From JBBQVO01 sp038211505 (GTDB taxonomy: Bacteria > Chloroflexota > Dehalococcoidia > DSTF01 > JACRBR01): a stretch of 24,682 nt of DNA. Below are positions 7,676 through 14,201 of the stretch, in pieces (the stretch's first letter is position 1; every line of letters starts with the position of its first letter). The DNA is taken from the NCBI GenBank assembly GCA_038211505.1, contig JBBQVO010000030.1, positions 1-24,682 on the forward strand, in the 5' to 3' direction. Position numbers and translations under genes: made by a program. The notes beneath the pieces are model-generated. The model searched no databases. It worked only from the letters and a program-made list of their open reading frames with translations, and was not told where the DNA came from.

Positions 7676-8980
7676 TTGAATGCACAGATCCGTCGGCACC
7701 TCCCCGCCCTCGGTCTGATTCTCCTCCTCGGACTCGCGCTTCGACTCCTTTGGATCCTCTACGTCCATCCCGATCCGGCGCCGAGCCATCTCGACGACAC
7801 GGTGTGGTACCGCGGCGCCGCGCACTTCATCGCGCGCGGCGAAGGCTACCTCAACCCCTACGTCGGAACGCCGACGGCAGGCTGGCCGCCCGGCTACCCG
7901 TACTTCCTCGGCGGCATCTTCCGCATCTTCGGCGAAGGCACGTGGCAAACGTACGGCGGCAACATCGCCGTCTCGCTGCTGACGATCCCCGTCGTTTACG
8001 CGATCGGCCTGCGGCTGTTCGACCGCCGGACGGCGCTCGTCGGCGCGGCGGCGATGGCGATCTGGCCCGGCCAGATCTACTTCACGTCGCTGACGCTGTC
8101 GGAGCCGCTCTTCACGCTGCTGTTCTCGCTCGCCGTGCTGCTGATCGTGCTCGTGCCGTCGGCGAACGCGGCATGGCGCGGCGTGCTCGTGCTGGCGCTC
8201 GGCCTCGTCATCGGCGCCGCCACGCTGACCCGCGGGCAGGCGCTCGTGCTGGCGCCGGTCGCGCTCGCCGCCTGGATGCTCGCCGGCATGCGATGGCGGC
8301 CGGCCGTCGCCTGGGCGCTGCTCGCGGTGTTCGTCGCCGGCGTCACGCTTGCGCCGTGGGTGGCGCGCAACCAGCGCGAGCTTGGCTCGCCGGTCTTGCT
8401 GGCGACGAATTTCGGCCCGAACCTCTGGATCGGCAATCACGCCGGCGCGACCGGCCGCATGGCGATCGCCGAGCGCGAGCCGCCGCAACCCGAACGCGGC
8501 AATCTCACGCAGGGCGAGTTCGAAGTTAAGGCCGACAAACTCGCGCTGCGCAAAGGTCTCGCCTACATGTTCACGCATCCGACGCGTGAAGTGAGGCTGG
8601 CAGCAACGAAGGTGCGGGCGATCTACGAGGCGGACTCGACGGCGCTTGACTGGAACTCCGGCTACCAACGCGGCTACTACTCGTCGGACGATGCCGAATC
8701 GTCGCTGCGCGGGCTGGCAAACGCCTTCTGGTTTGGTGCGCTGATCTTCGCCGCCGTCGGCGTCGTCGCGAGCCGTGGGCGGCTGCGCGATCTTCCGGGC
8801 GTGTTGCCGCTGCTGGTGCTGGGATGGACGGCGACGCACATCCTGTTCTTCGGCGATCCGCGCTTTCACTATCCGATCGTGTTCACGTTCGCGCTGCTCG
8901 GCTCGCGCGGGCTCGTGGTGCTGTTCGAGGCGGTGCGGCGGCCGCAGCCTAGCCTCGACGGATCGTACGCCACAGCGTGA
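7676..8980 (+). CDS. Glycosyltransferase family 39-like (PMT_2/ArnT-type) membrane protein, 434 aa
   Basis: Predicted undecaprenyl- or other polyprenyl-phosphate-sugar-dependent glycosyltransferase. The first helix is followed by HPDPAPSHLDDTVWY, with acidic Asp40-Asp41 at the usual GT-C catalytic position. Next comes AGWPPGYPYFLGG, then WPGQIYFTSLTLSEPLFTLLF. An APWVARNQRELGSPVLLATNFGPNLWIGNH block precedes a C-terminal GDPRFHYPIVF motif. These blocks recur in the genes at 8977 and 14202, so the three are paralogues. The start is TTG, supported by an AGGGA ribosome site about eight bases upstream; the ATG four bases later is out of frame. The stop TGA overlaps the next gene's GTG (GTGA), indicating translational coupling. 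Confidence 0.88.
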   Translation: MNAQIRRHLPALGLILLLGLALRLLWILYVHPDPAPSHLDDTVWYRGAAHFIARGEGYLNPYVGTPTAGWPPGYPYFLGGIFRIFGEGTWQTYGGNIAVSLLTIPVVYAIGLRLFDRRTALVGAAAMAIWPGQIYFTSLTLSEPLFTLLFSLAVLLIVLVPSANAAWRGVLVLALGLVIGAATLTRGQALVLAPVALAAWMLAGMRWRPAVAWALLAVFVAGVTLAPWVARNQRELGSPVLLATNFGPNLWIGNHAGATGRMAIAEREPPQPERGNLTQGEFEVKADKLALRKGLAYMFTHPTREVRLAATKVRAIYEADSTALDWNSGYQRGYYSSDDAESSLRGLANAFWFGALIFAAVGVVASRGRLRDLPGVLPLLVLGWTATHILFFGDPRFHYPIVFTFALLGSRGLVVLFEAVRRPQPSLDGSYATA

Positions 8981-10332
8981 GCATCGACACCGCCGCATCG
9001 ACCCGCGTAGAAACGTCGTCGAGTGCCCGCGCCGCCGAGCAGCAGCGATCGTTCGGCGTGCCGCGGCTCGACATCATCCTGATGCTGCTGCTGTTCACGC
9101 TGGCGATCGTCCCGCGCGCGGCGTGGGTGGCGTATAACGATCGGCCGCCCCAGGGCCTCAACGATCCGACGCTCTACGCGCTCTTCGGCGACACGATCGC
9201 CGACGGCGACGGCTACGTGCGTCCGACGGGCGAGAAGTTCGCCTACTACCCTGTCGGGTTTCCGGCGACGGTCGCCGGCTTGAAGAAGGCCGGCGATATC
9301 TTTGGTTGGGGCCGCAGCACGTTCTCGATCAAGATGATGAACGGCATGTTCGGCGCCATCACCGTCGTGCTGCTGTACCTGATGGCGGCGCGCATCTTCG
9401 ATCGGCGCACGGGCTTCGCGGCGGGCGCGCTGCTCGCACTCTTTCCGGGCCAGATCTTTTACACCGGCACCGTCCTGTCGGAGCCGCTGTTCACACTGAT
9501 GTGGATCTCGGCGCTCACGGTGCTGCTGTGGAAGCCATGGACCCGCGACGGCATGCCCTGGTACCAGCTCTTCGGCGCTGGACTGTTCCTGAGCTACGCG
9601 ACGATGACGCGCGGCATCACACTGGCGTTCCCCCTGCTGCTGCTCTGCGTGTGGATCTTCACGCTGCAGTCGAAGAAGCGCGCGCTGATGCAGGCGCTGA
9701 TCGTCTGGGCGGGGATCGCCGTGCTGATCGTGCCGTGGTCGATCCGCAACACCGTGGCATTCGGGCAGGTCACGGGGCCGTCAACGAACGTCGGCGACGA
9801 TCTCTGCATCGGCAACTACCTCGGCGCGCAGGGCGCGTTCACACTCCAAGGCAAGTGCTTCGCGAACGACGCTGGCAAATCGCCGCAGCAGGTCGAGCTC
9901 GATCGCAACAAGGAAGGCGTGCGCATCGCTGTGCACGACGTCGCGACGCACCCGCTGCGGATGCCAAAGCTGATCGCGCAGAAGGCGTACTGGCTGCTGT
10001 ACAAGGACGACGACGGCATCTGGGCGGCCGAGTCGTACGGCAACGACTACTTCATCCCGAACTTCCGCCGCGAAGTGCTGACGTTCGCCGCGAACGCCGT
10101 CTACTACGCGACCGGGCTGCTCGTGCTTGCCGGCGGCCTCGCATTCGTGCTGGCGAAGGATGTGCGCCGGCTCGTCGTGATGCTGGCGTTCCTCTACGTG
10201 CTGGTGATCCCGCTCGTCTTCTTCGGCGACCCCCGCTTCCACTACCCGGCGATCCCGCTGGCGGCGTTCATCGCCGCGGCGACGATCGTGCGGCTGTGGG
10301 ATGCGCGTCGCGATGCCGCAGCCGCCGCGTAA
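8977..10332 (+). CDS. Glycosyltransferase family 39-like membrane protein, 451 aa
   Basis: Paralogue of the preceding gene. It shares FPGQIFYTGTVLSEPLFTLMW, TMTRGITLAFP, VPWSIRNTVAFGQVTGPSTNVGDDLCIGNY and the C-terminal FFGDPRFHYPAIP. It has about ten membrane helices and a roughly 30-residue hydrophilic N-terminal tail. The catalytic-loop block reads LNDPTLY (Asn62-Asp63), where the two paralogues have LDDTVWY and FDDSVWY, so the first acidic residue is replaced by Asn. Activity may therefore be altered, or the second Asp may suffice. The GTG start overlaps the previous stop by four bases. It is the last gene of the 6169-10332 operon and is followed by a hairpin repeat. Confidence 0.88.
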   Translation: MSIDTAASTRVETSSSARAAEQQRSFGVPRLDIILMLLLFTLAIVPRAAWVAYNDRPPQGLNDPTLYALFGDTIADGDGYVRPTGEKFAYYPVGFPATVAGLKKAGDIFGWGRSTFSIKMMNGMFGAITVVLLYLMAARIFDRRTGFAAGALLALFPGQIFYTGTVLSEPLFTLMWISALTVLLWKPWTRDGMPWYQLFGAGLFLSYATMTRGITLAFPLLLLCVWIFTLQSKKRALMQALIVWAGIAVLIVPWSIRNTVAFGQVTGPSTNVGDDLCIGNYLGAQGAFTLQGKCFANDAGKSPQQVELDRNKEGVRIAVHDVATHPLRMPKLIAQKAYWLLYKDDDGIWAAESYGNDYFIPNFRREVLTFAANAVYYATGLLVLAGGLAFVLAKDVRRLVVMLAFLYVLVIPLVFFGDPRFHYPAIPLAAFIAAATIVRLWDARRDAAAAA

Positions 10333-10396
10333 CCGCCCGTAGCCGCCGCGTCGCCTTGCCTTTCACGCCGCCCCAAACTCCGAACCCAACAAGGGG

Positions 10397-10451
10397 CTGA
10401 AAATCATCTCACCTGTAGCGCGGGCGTTTCAGCCCGCGCCGGGTAGTCTCG
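10397..10451 (+). repeat. Hairpin repeat, copy 1 (left flank of the ArsR cassette)
   Basis: Contains CACCTGTAGCGCGGGC and a perfect 8-bp stem (GCGCGGGC at 10418-10425 with GCCCGCGC at 10432-10439), loop GTTTCA. The flanks (CTGAAAATCATCTC before, GGGTAGTCTCG after) also align with copy 2 at 13933-13987, in the same orientation. It could act as a weak transcription stop, but there is no T-tract. Confidence 0.85.
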
Positions 10452-10515
10452 TTCAGCAATGGGTTAAAAGCGTGCCTCAACAACTGAAATTCGTCTGAAA
10501 ATTGTCGCCGGGCTA

Positions 10516-10544
10516 TTGACAGGCTGCCGCTGGCGATGTACTTT
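10516..10544 (+). promoter_or_regulatory. Strong sigma70-type promoter of the arsR-like gene
   Basis: Consensus TTGACA (10516-10521), exactly 17 bases, then TACTTT (10539-10544). The predicted transcription start is near 10551, inside the inverted repeat proposed as the repressor site. Confidence 0.8.
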
Positions 10545-10566
10545 ACCGAAAGGTTAATAAACTAAC
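10542..10566 (+). promoter_or_regulatory. Probable ArsR-family operator overlapping the -10 box
   Basis: TTTACCGAAAGGTTAA (10542-10557) is an inverted repeat with half-sites ACC and GGT around GAAA, extended by TT/AA with one mismatch. It overlaps the last bases of the -10 hexamer and the expected start site. A second short dyad, GTTA...TAAC, follows (10553-10566). The position fits autorepression by the gene at 10578. Binding is inferred, not shown. Confidence 0.6.
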
Positions 10567-10577
10567 AGGTGAACTAC

Positions 10578-10940
10578 ATGACCGCCGAGACGCTCAACGC
10601 TACGTTCTCCGCCCTTGCCGACCCGACCCGTCGGGCGATTCTGGCTCGGTTGGCGTCCGGCGAGACGTCGGTCACCGAGCTAGCGGAACCGTTCGCGATG
10701 AGCCTCCCGGCCGTGTCGAAGCATCTGAAGGTGCTGCAGCGCGCCGGGCTCATCGAGCGGGGGCGCGAGGCGCAGTGGCGGCCCTGCCGGCTGAAGGCAG
10801 CGCCGCTCAAGGACGTCGCCGACTGGGTGGCCGAGTACCGCGAGCACTGGGAGCAGCGATTCGACAGGCTCGAAGACTATCTTCGCGAACTGCAGAGCAA
10901 TCAATCAGGGGAAGAAGGAAAGGATCTCGACAATGGCTGA
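10578..10940 (+). CDS. ArsR/SmtB-type winged-helix repressor, 120 aa
   Basis: Small dimeric DNA-binding protein. The N-terminal LNATFSALADPTRRAILARLASGETSVTELAEPF is followed by the recognition helix MSLPAVSKHLKVLQRAGLIE (about residues 41-60). A wing, RGREAQWRPCRL, and a long C-terminal helix (YREHWEQRFDRLEDYLREL) complete it. The metal-binding ELCVCDL motif of arsenic- or cadmium-sensing members is absent. It resembles the subgroup encoded beside SRPBCC genes, so a non-metal signal is likely. ATG 10578 is preferred because AGGTGA at 10567-10572 is well placed for it; the GTG at 10569 lies inside that ribosome site. The stop overlaps the next ATG by eight bases, so repressor and SRPBCC protein are translationally coupled. 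Confidence 0.92.
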   Translation: MTAETLNATFSALADPTRRAILARLASGETSVTELAEPFAMSLPAVSKHLKVLQRAGLIERGREAQWRPCRLKAAPLKDVADWVAEYREHWEQRFDRLEDYLRELQSNQSGEEGKDLDNG

Positions 10941-11427
10941 CACGAACACCGCACCAACAGTGACGACCGGCGAGCGCGATGTGACGCTATCACGCGTCTT
11001 CAACGCGCCGCGCGAGCTCGTCTTCAACGCGTTCGCGAGCTGCGACGCGATCAAGCAGTGGTGGGGGCCGCGGCTCTGGCCGACGGTCTCGTGCGACATG
11101 GACTTTCGCGTCGGCGGAGTCTGGACCTACTGCATGCGCGGGCCAGCGGGCGAGGACGCCTGCGGCAAGGCGACCTATCGCGAGATCAAGGCGCCGGAAC
11201 GCATCGTCTACGACGACACGTTCACCGACAAGGACGGCGCCGTGCTGCCGGATATGCCGACGATGCGGATCATCGTCGAGTTCACCGAACGCGACGGCAA
11301 GACGTTGCTCTCGACGCGTGCCGAGTATTCGTCGGAAGCGGAACTGAAGACGGTGCTCGAGATGGGTATGGTCGCCGGCATGACGGAGACGTGGGAGCGC
11401 CTCGACGAGTACCTCGCCCGAGCGTAA
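10933..11427 (+). CDS. SRPBCC (AHSA1/CalC-like) domain protein, 164 aa
   Basis: START/Bet v1-like single-domain protein with a hydrophobic ligand pocket. The family block is DVTLSRVFNAPRELVFNAFASCDAIKQWWGPR, then CDMDFRVGGVWTYCMRGPAGED, YREIKAPERIVYDDTF and the C-terminal helix GMTETWERLDEYL. Members lie widely beside ArsR repressors; ligand or reaction is generally unknown. ATG 10933 has AAGGAAAGGA at 10915-10924 and overlaps the repressor stop. It is paralogous to the next gene but carries three Cys residues (in VSCDMD, YCMRG and DACGK) that the second lacks at those points, which hints at a different ligand or redox sensitivity. Confidence 0.9.
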   Translation: MADTNTAPTVTTGERDVTLSRVFNAPRELVFNAFASCDAIKQWWGPRLWPTVSCDMDFRVGGVWTYCMRGPAGEDACGKATYREIKAPERIVYDDTFTDKDGAVLPDMPTMRIIVEFTERDGKTLLSTRAEYSSEAELKTVLEMGMVAGMTETWERLDEYLARA

Positions 11428-11491
11428 GCGCGCAATGGGCACGAGCATTCGAGTTGCTTCTCGTGAGGAAGCAAACGGAGGAGAGACTGAC

Positions 11492-11971
11492 ATGGTGGCG
11501 AAACAGACCGACACGACATCGACCGCCGATCGCGAGATCGTGACCAAGCGCACGTTCGATGCGCCGCGCGAACTCGTCTTCAAGGCGTGGACCGATCCAG
11601 AGCATATCGGCGAGTGGTGGGGGCCGACGGGGTTCACGACGACGACGAGCGAGATGGACGTGCGGCCGGGCGGGACGTGGCGCTTCATCATGCACGGCCC
11701 GGACGGCGTCGACTATCCGAACCTGGTGACCTACATCGAAGTCGAGCCGCCGGAGCGACTGGTGTACACGCACGGCGACGACGATGGCGATATGTCGGTG
11801 CAGTTCGTCACGACGGTCACGCTCGTGGACCGTGGCGGCAAGACCGAGTTGACAATGCAGGCGCTGTTCGCGACGGCGGCCGAGCGGGATCGGGTCATCG
11901 CGGAGGTCGGCGCGATCGAAGGCGCGAACCAGACGCTGGGGCGGCTGGCGGAGTACCTGGCGCAGAAGTAA
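11492..11971 (+). CDS. Second SRPBCC (AHSA1-like) domain protein, 159 aa
   Basis: Tandem paralogue of the preceding gene. REIVTKRTFDAPRELVFKAWTDPEHIGEWWGP is followed by EMDVRPGGTWRFIMHGPDGVDYPN, YIEVEPPERLVYTH and the closing helix GANQTLGRLAEYL. Length is typical. ATG 11492 is chosen because GGAGGAGA (11477-11484) sits seven bases upstream; the in-frame ATG at 11435 would add 19 residues with no family match. The 64-base gap after the first copy suggests one transcript from the arsR promoter. No cysteine cluster is present. Confidence 0.9.
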   Translation: MVAKQTDTTSTADREIVTKRTFDAPRELVFKAWTDPEHIGEWWGPTGFTTTTSEMDVRPGGTWRFIMHGPDGVDYPNLVTYIEVEPPERLVYTHGDDDGDMSVQFVTTVTLVDRGGKTELTMQALFATAAERDRVIAEVGAIEGANQTLGRLAEYLAQK

Positions 11972-12013
11972 CGACGATCAGGAATGCAGCAAGCAAACAG
12001 TAAGGAGAAGACG

Positions 12014-12505
12014 ATGACGATCGCAATTCACCGCATCGCAACCGCACGCCGGACCGACACCGGCAACACAACTCAACGCCGATCGTGGCTGCCTATCGCG
12101 CTGTGGACGGCGCAGGCGCTGCTCGCGGCAATGTTCATCTTCGCCGGCGGCATCAAGCTCGTCATGCCGCTCGCCGATCTCTCCGATCAGTCGGGGCTGC
12201 CGGGCGCGTTCATGAAGTTCATCGGCGTCTGCGAAGTCTTCGGCGGCATCGCGATGATCGCGCCGGGGCTGTCGCGCATCCGCGTCGCTCTGACGCCGAT
12301 CGCCGCCGTAGGGCTCGTGATCATCATGGTAGGCGCCGTCGTCGACACGATCGTGATCAACAGCGTCGTCGAAGCGATCTTCCCGCTCATCGTCGGCATC
12401 TCCGCGGCCTTCGTCGCGTACGGCCGCTGGCAGTTGGCGCCGATGCGCGAGTCGACGCCGTCGCGAACGGCGACAGATGTTGCGTCGCCGATCGCCAGTG
12501 CGTGA
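12014..12505 (+). CDS. DoxX-like membrane protein, 163 aa
   Basis: Four predicted membrane helices in a DoxX_2-type arrangement: WLPIALWTAQALLAAMFIFAGGIKL, FMKFIGVCEVFGGIAMIAPGL, ALTPIAAVGLVIIMVGAVVDTIVI and VEAIFPLIVGISAAFVAYGRW. The first helix ends with the family's GxxKL element (GGIKLVMP). DoxX-like proteins are small quinone- or redox-associated membrane proteins; the precise role here is unknown. ATG 12014 follows AAGGAG at 12002-12007; the ATG at 11984 would add only ten residues. It lies 42 bases after the second SRPBCC gene, so it is probably the last gene of the arsR transcript. Similar ArsR-SRPBCC-DoxX groupings are recalled from other actinobacteria-like genomes (background knowledge). 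Confidence 0.87.
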   Translation: MTIAIHRIATARRTDTGNTTQRRSWLPIALWTAQALLAAMFIFAGGIKLVMPLADLSDQSGLPGAFMKFIGVCEVFGGIAMIAPGLSRIRVALTPIAAVGLVIIMVGAVVDTIVINSVVEAIFPLIVGISAAFVAYGRWQLAPMRESTPSRTATDVASPIASA

Positions 12506-12554
12506 CACACTGGCGCCATTAACTGCGATGGAACTCTAAGAACATCGTGGTCTC

Positions 12555-12591
12555 GCGATAACGTCCGAATCCAGCCGGAGGGCGACAATGT
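12555..12591 (+). promoter_or_regulatory. Promoter-like block A, upstream of the DHFR-family gene
   Basis: Contains TAACGTCCG, eight variable bases, then CGGAGGGC and GACAATGT. GACAAT (12584-12589) is a plausible -10 box. The same ordered blocks recur at 13339-13375 before the VOC gene, although neighbouring sequence differs. Conservation limited to this stretch argues for a shared promoter or regulator site. Confidence 0.55.
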
Positions 12592-12651
12592 GAGTCCGTG
12601 GCGCGTCCTCAATAGCGCGAAGCAAGTGAGTCGAGACCACAGGAGGTCGAA

Positions 12652-13254
12652 GTGCCCGCATCCGTGCTTTACATGTCGATGTCACTCGACGGGTACACCG
12701 CCGGCCCGAACGACGACGTCGGCAACCCGGGCGGCGACGGCTTCATGCGCCTGCATGAGTGGTATGGGTTCGGTCCGGACGGGCCGGATACGTCCGACCT
12801 GGAGTCCGTCGAGAAATCGGGGTTCGGTCAGCACTTTCTCGACGAGGGCAAGGCCACCGGCGCGGTGCTGGTGGGGCGGCGCACGGCGGAGCAGGTTGAT
12901 CACTGGCGAGGTGATCACCATGGCGTCCCGATCTTCGTGCCCAGCCACCATCCGCCCGGACCGTCCGTCGCGAACTATCCGCTGGTCACATATGTGCTCG
13001 ATGGCATCGCCAGCGCGATGACGCAGGCGAAGGCCGCAGCCGGCGACCGCGACGTGATGGTGCATGGTGCGTACACCGCGCAGGGCGCGATCGAGGCCGG
13101 CGTGCTGGACGAGCTGCAGATTCACCAGATCCCGGTGCTGTTCGGCGGCGGCCGCAGGCTGTTCGATGTGTTGCCGTCGCGTGTCGAATTGGAGATCGTT
13201 CGCGTGATCGACACGCCGGAGGCCACGCACATCCGCTACCGCATCCGCCGCTGA
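12652..13254 (+). CDS. Dihydrofolate reductase family / RibD C-terminal-fold protein, 200 aa
   Basis: Predicted NADPH-dependent reductase of the RibD_C/YyaP-like DHFR superfamily. The start ASVLYMSMSLDGYTAGPNDDVGNPGGDGF is the hallmark. GAVLVGRRTAEQVDHW is the cofactor-binding helix and loop. DVMVHGAYTAQGAIEAGVLDELQIHQIPVLFGGGRRLF is the conserved C-terminal half. These stand-alone proteins are neither classical FolA nor RibD, and their substrate is normally unknown. The GTG start is fixed by AGGAGGT at 12641-12647. It has its own promoter-like block and so is probably a separate transcription unit in the same cassette. Confidence 0.9.
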   Translation: MPASVLYMSMSLDGYTAGPNDDVGNPGGDGFMRLHEWYGFGPDGPDTSDLESVEKSGFGQHFLDEGKATGAVLVGRRTAEQVDHWRGDHHGVPIFVPSHHPPGPSVANYPLVTYVLDGIASAMTQAKAAAGDRDVMVHGAYTAQGAIEAGVLDELQIHQIPVLFGGGRRLFDVLPSRVELEIVRVIDTPEATHIRYRIRR

Positions 13255-13338
13255 GCCGGTCGACCGGTTCCGGTGGCGGGCCGCCGTTGATCTCAACGCT
13301 TCGACCGCGTTGCGAAACTGCATGAATTTGATCCTTCC

Positions 13339-13375
13339 GCGTTAACGTCCGGGCTCTGGCGGAGGGCTACAATGT
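13339..13375 (+). promoter_or_regulatory. Promoter-like block B, upstream of the VOC gene
   Basis: Contains TAACGTCCG, eight variable bases, then CGGAGGGC and TACAATGT; TACAAT (13368-13373) is a good -10 hexamer. It matches block A at 12555-12591 base for base in the conserved parts. The canonical -35 position (17 bases upstream) reads ACGTCC, not TTGACA, so an activator or an alternative sigma factor is possible. Confidence 0.55.
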
Positions 13376-13513
13376 CGATCCACCCTCGACGGCGGCGGTC
13401 ATACGGCGGAACGTCGCCGATACGCTGCCCGACGAGGTGGGATCGCGGCAGGAGTGTCGAGCGGCGGATCGCTGGCTCGAGCGCACGCAGTAGACGAGAG
13501 AAGGAGTCACGTC

Positions 13514-13870
13514 ATGGCAAGCCCGGTTACGCACTTCGAGATCATTGGCAAAGACGGCAAGAAGTCGCAGGACTTCTATGCCAAGCTGTTCGGTTGGAAC
13601 GTCGATGCTGGCAACCCGATGAACTACGGCATGGTGTCGCCGCAGGACGGCAAGGGCATCGGTGGCGGCATCGCCGCGGCGCAGGACGGCAAGCCCGTCG
13701 TCACCGTCTATGTCGAGGTGGACGACCTCGATGCGACGCTGAAGAAGGTGGAGTCGATGGGCGGCAAGACCGTCATGCCGGCGATGGATGTGCCGGGCGG
13801 CCCGAAGATCGCGCAGTTCTCCGACCCCGACGGCAACATCATCGGCCTGACGAAGGCCGGCAGCATGTAG
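13514..13870 (+). CDS. VOC-superfamily protein (glyoxalase/dioxygenase-like), 118 aa
   Basis: Vicinal oxygen chelate fold with two beta-alpha-beta-beta-beta modules. Module one: VTHFEIIGKDGKKSQDFYAKLFGWNV. Module two: VVTVYVEVDDLDATLKKVESMGGKTVMPAMDVPGGPKIAQFSDPDGNIIGL. His7 and the acidic residues on strand ends are candidate metal ligands. This type belongs to the 'hydroxylase CA-C27-like' VOC group, with unknown substrate. ATG 13514 has AAGGAG at 13501-13506. In-frame ATGs upstream (13454) would add unrelated residues. A promoter-like block lies 140 bases upstream, which leaves a long leader. Confidence 0.9.
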   Translation: MASPVTHFEIIGKDGKKSQDFYAKLFGWNVDAGNPMNYGMVSPQDGKGIGGGIAAAQDGKPVVTVYVEVDDLDATLKKVESMGGKTVMPAMDVPGGPKIAQFSDPDGNIIGLTKAGSM

Positions 13871-13884
13871 TGCGGACCGTTTGT

Positions 13885-13913
13885 CCACAGAGTGCACAGA
13901 GGAACACAGAAAG
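13885..13913. repeat. CACAGAG-type dispersed repeat, second copy
   Basis: CCACAGAGTGCACAGAGGAA followed by CACAGAAAG, matching the quasi-periodic tract at 4590-4615. It lies 15 bases after the VOC gene stop. Confidence 0.75.
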
Positions 13914-13932
13914 GGCCGAGCACTGACAGGGC

Positions 13933-13987
13933 CTTGAACTCATCACACCTGTAGCGCGGGCTTTCCAGCCCGCGCGGGTTAGCTTCG
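13933..13987 (+). repeat. Hairpin repeat, copy 2 (right flank of the ArsR cassette)
   Basis: Shares CACCTGTAGCGCGGGC and the 8-bp GCGCGGGC/GCCCGCGC stem (13954-13961, 13968-13975; loop TTTCCA) with copy 1 at 10397-10451, in direct orientation. The alignment extends beyond the hairpin on both sides (TTGAACTCATCA before, GGGTTAGCTTCG after). Confidence 0.85.
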
Positions 13988-14075
13988 AAGTTGACCCGTT
14001 CAATGCAACCGCGGCAACCTCTGTCGACTCGTCAGCACCCGCTAGTTGGCCAGTCCGATCCGAAATACTGAGCAA

Positions 14076-14105
14076 GAGAAAGGCGGCCCGCGGGCCGCCC
14101 TTCTC
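14076..14105. terminator. Symmetrical hairpin with 18-bp palindrome, terminator-like
   Basis: GGCGGCCCGCGGGCCGCC (14082-14099) is a perfect palindrome flanked by GAGAA and TTCTC, which extend the stem past one A/C mismatch. It could fold on either strand. The downstream bases (TTCTCGTTAT) are only weakly T-rich, so intrinsic termination is uncertain; the position between two transcription units fits. Confidence 0.45.
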
Positions 14106-14201
14106 GTTATCCCACGGGTGTTGCCGTGGGTGCGGCTACAATTGCGGTGATTCAGCGGCGTGCGGCGCGCGCCAGCGAGTTCGCAACGTTGAGGAGGACG
14201 G

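Larger units (their letters stand above)
13871..14201. other. Intergenic region with three repeat or hairpin elements
   Basis: No gene is supported. It contains a CACAGAG tract (13885-13913), hairpin repeat copy 2 (13933-13987), a long GC palindrome (14076-14105), a small hairpin at 14111-14130 (CCCACGG/CCGTGGG) and a TACAAT hexamer at 14137-14142. TACAAT may be the -10 box for the downstream glycosyltransferase gene, but no clear -35 box lies at the right distance. Confidence 0.6.

Noticed and set aside
7562..8998. 478-codon minus-strand open frame opposite the GT39-like gene
   Set aside because: Low-complexity Arg/Glu/Gln composition typical of antisense frames in high-GC DNA; the plus-strand protein is a recognisable membrane enzyme.
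10578..10940. Arsenic- or metal-resistance regulator
   Set aside because: The repressor lacks the Cys metal-binding motif, and no arsenate reductase or efflux gene is nearby.
13256..13267. CCGGTCGACCGG palindrome right after the DHFR-family stop as a terminator
   Set aside because: Perfect 12-bp palindrome but no loop and no T-tract; probably chance in GC-rich DNA.
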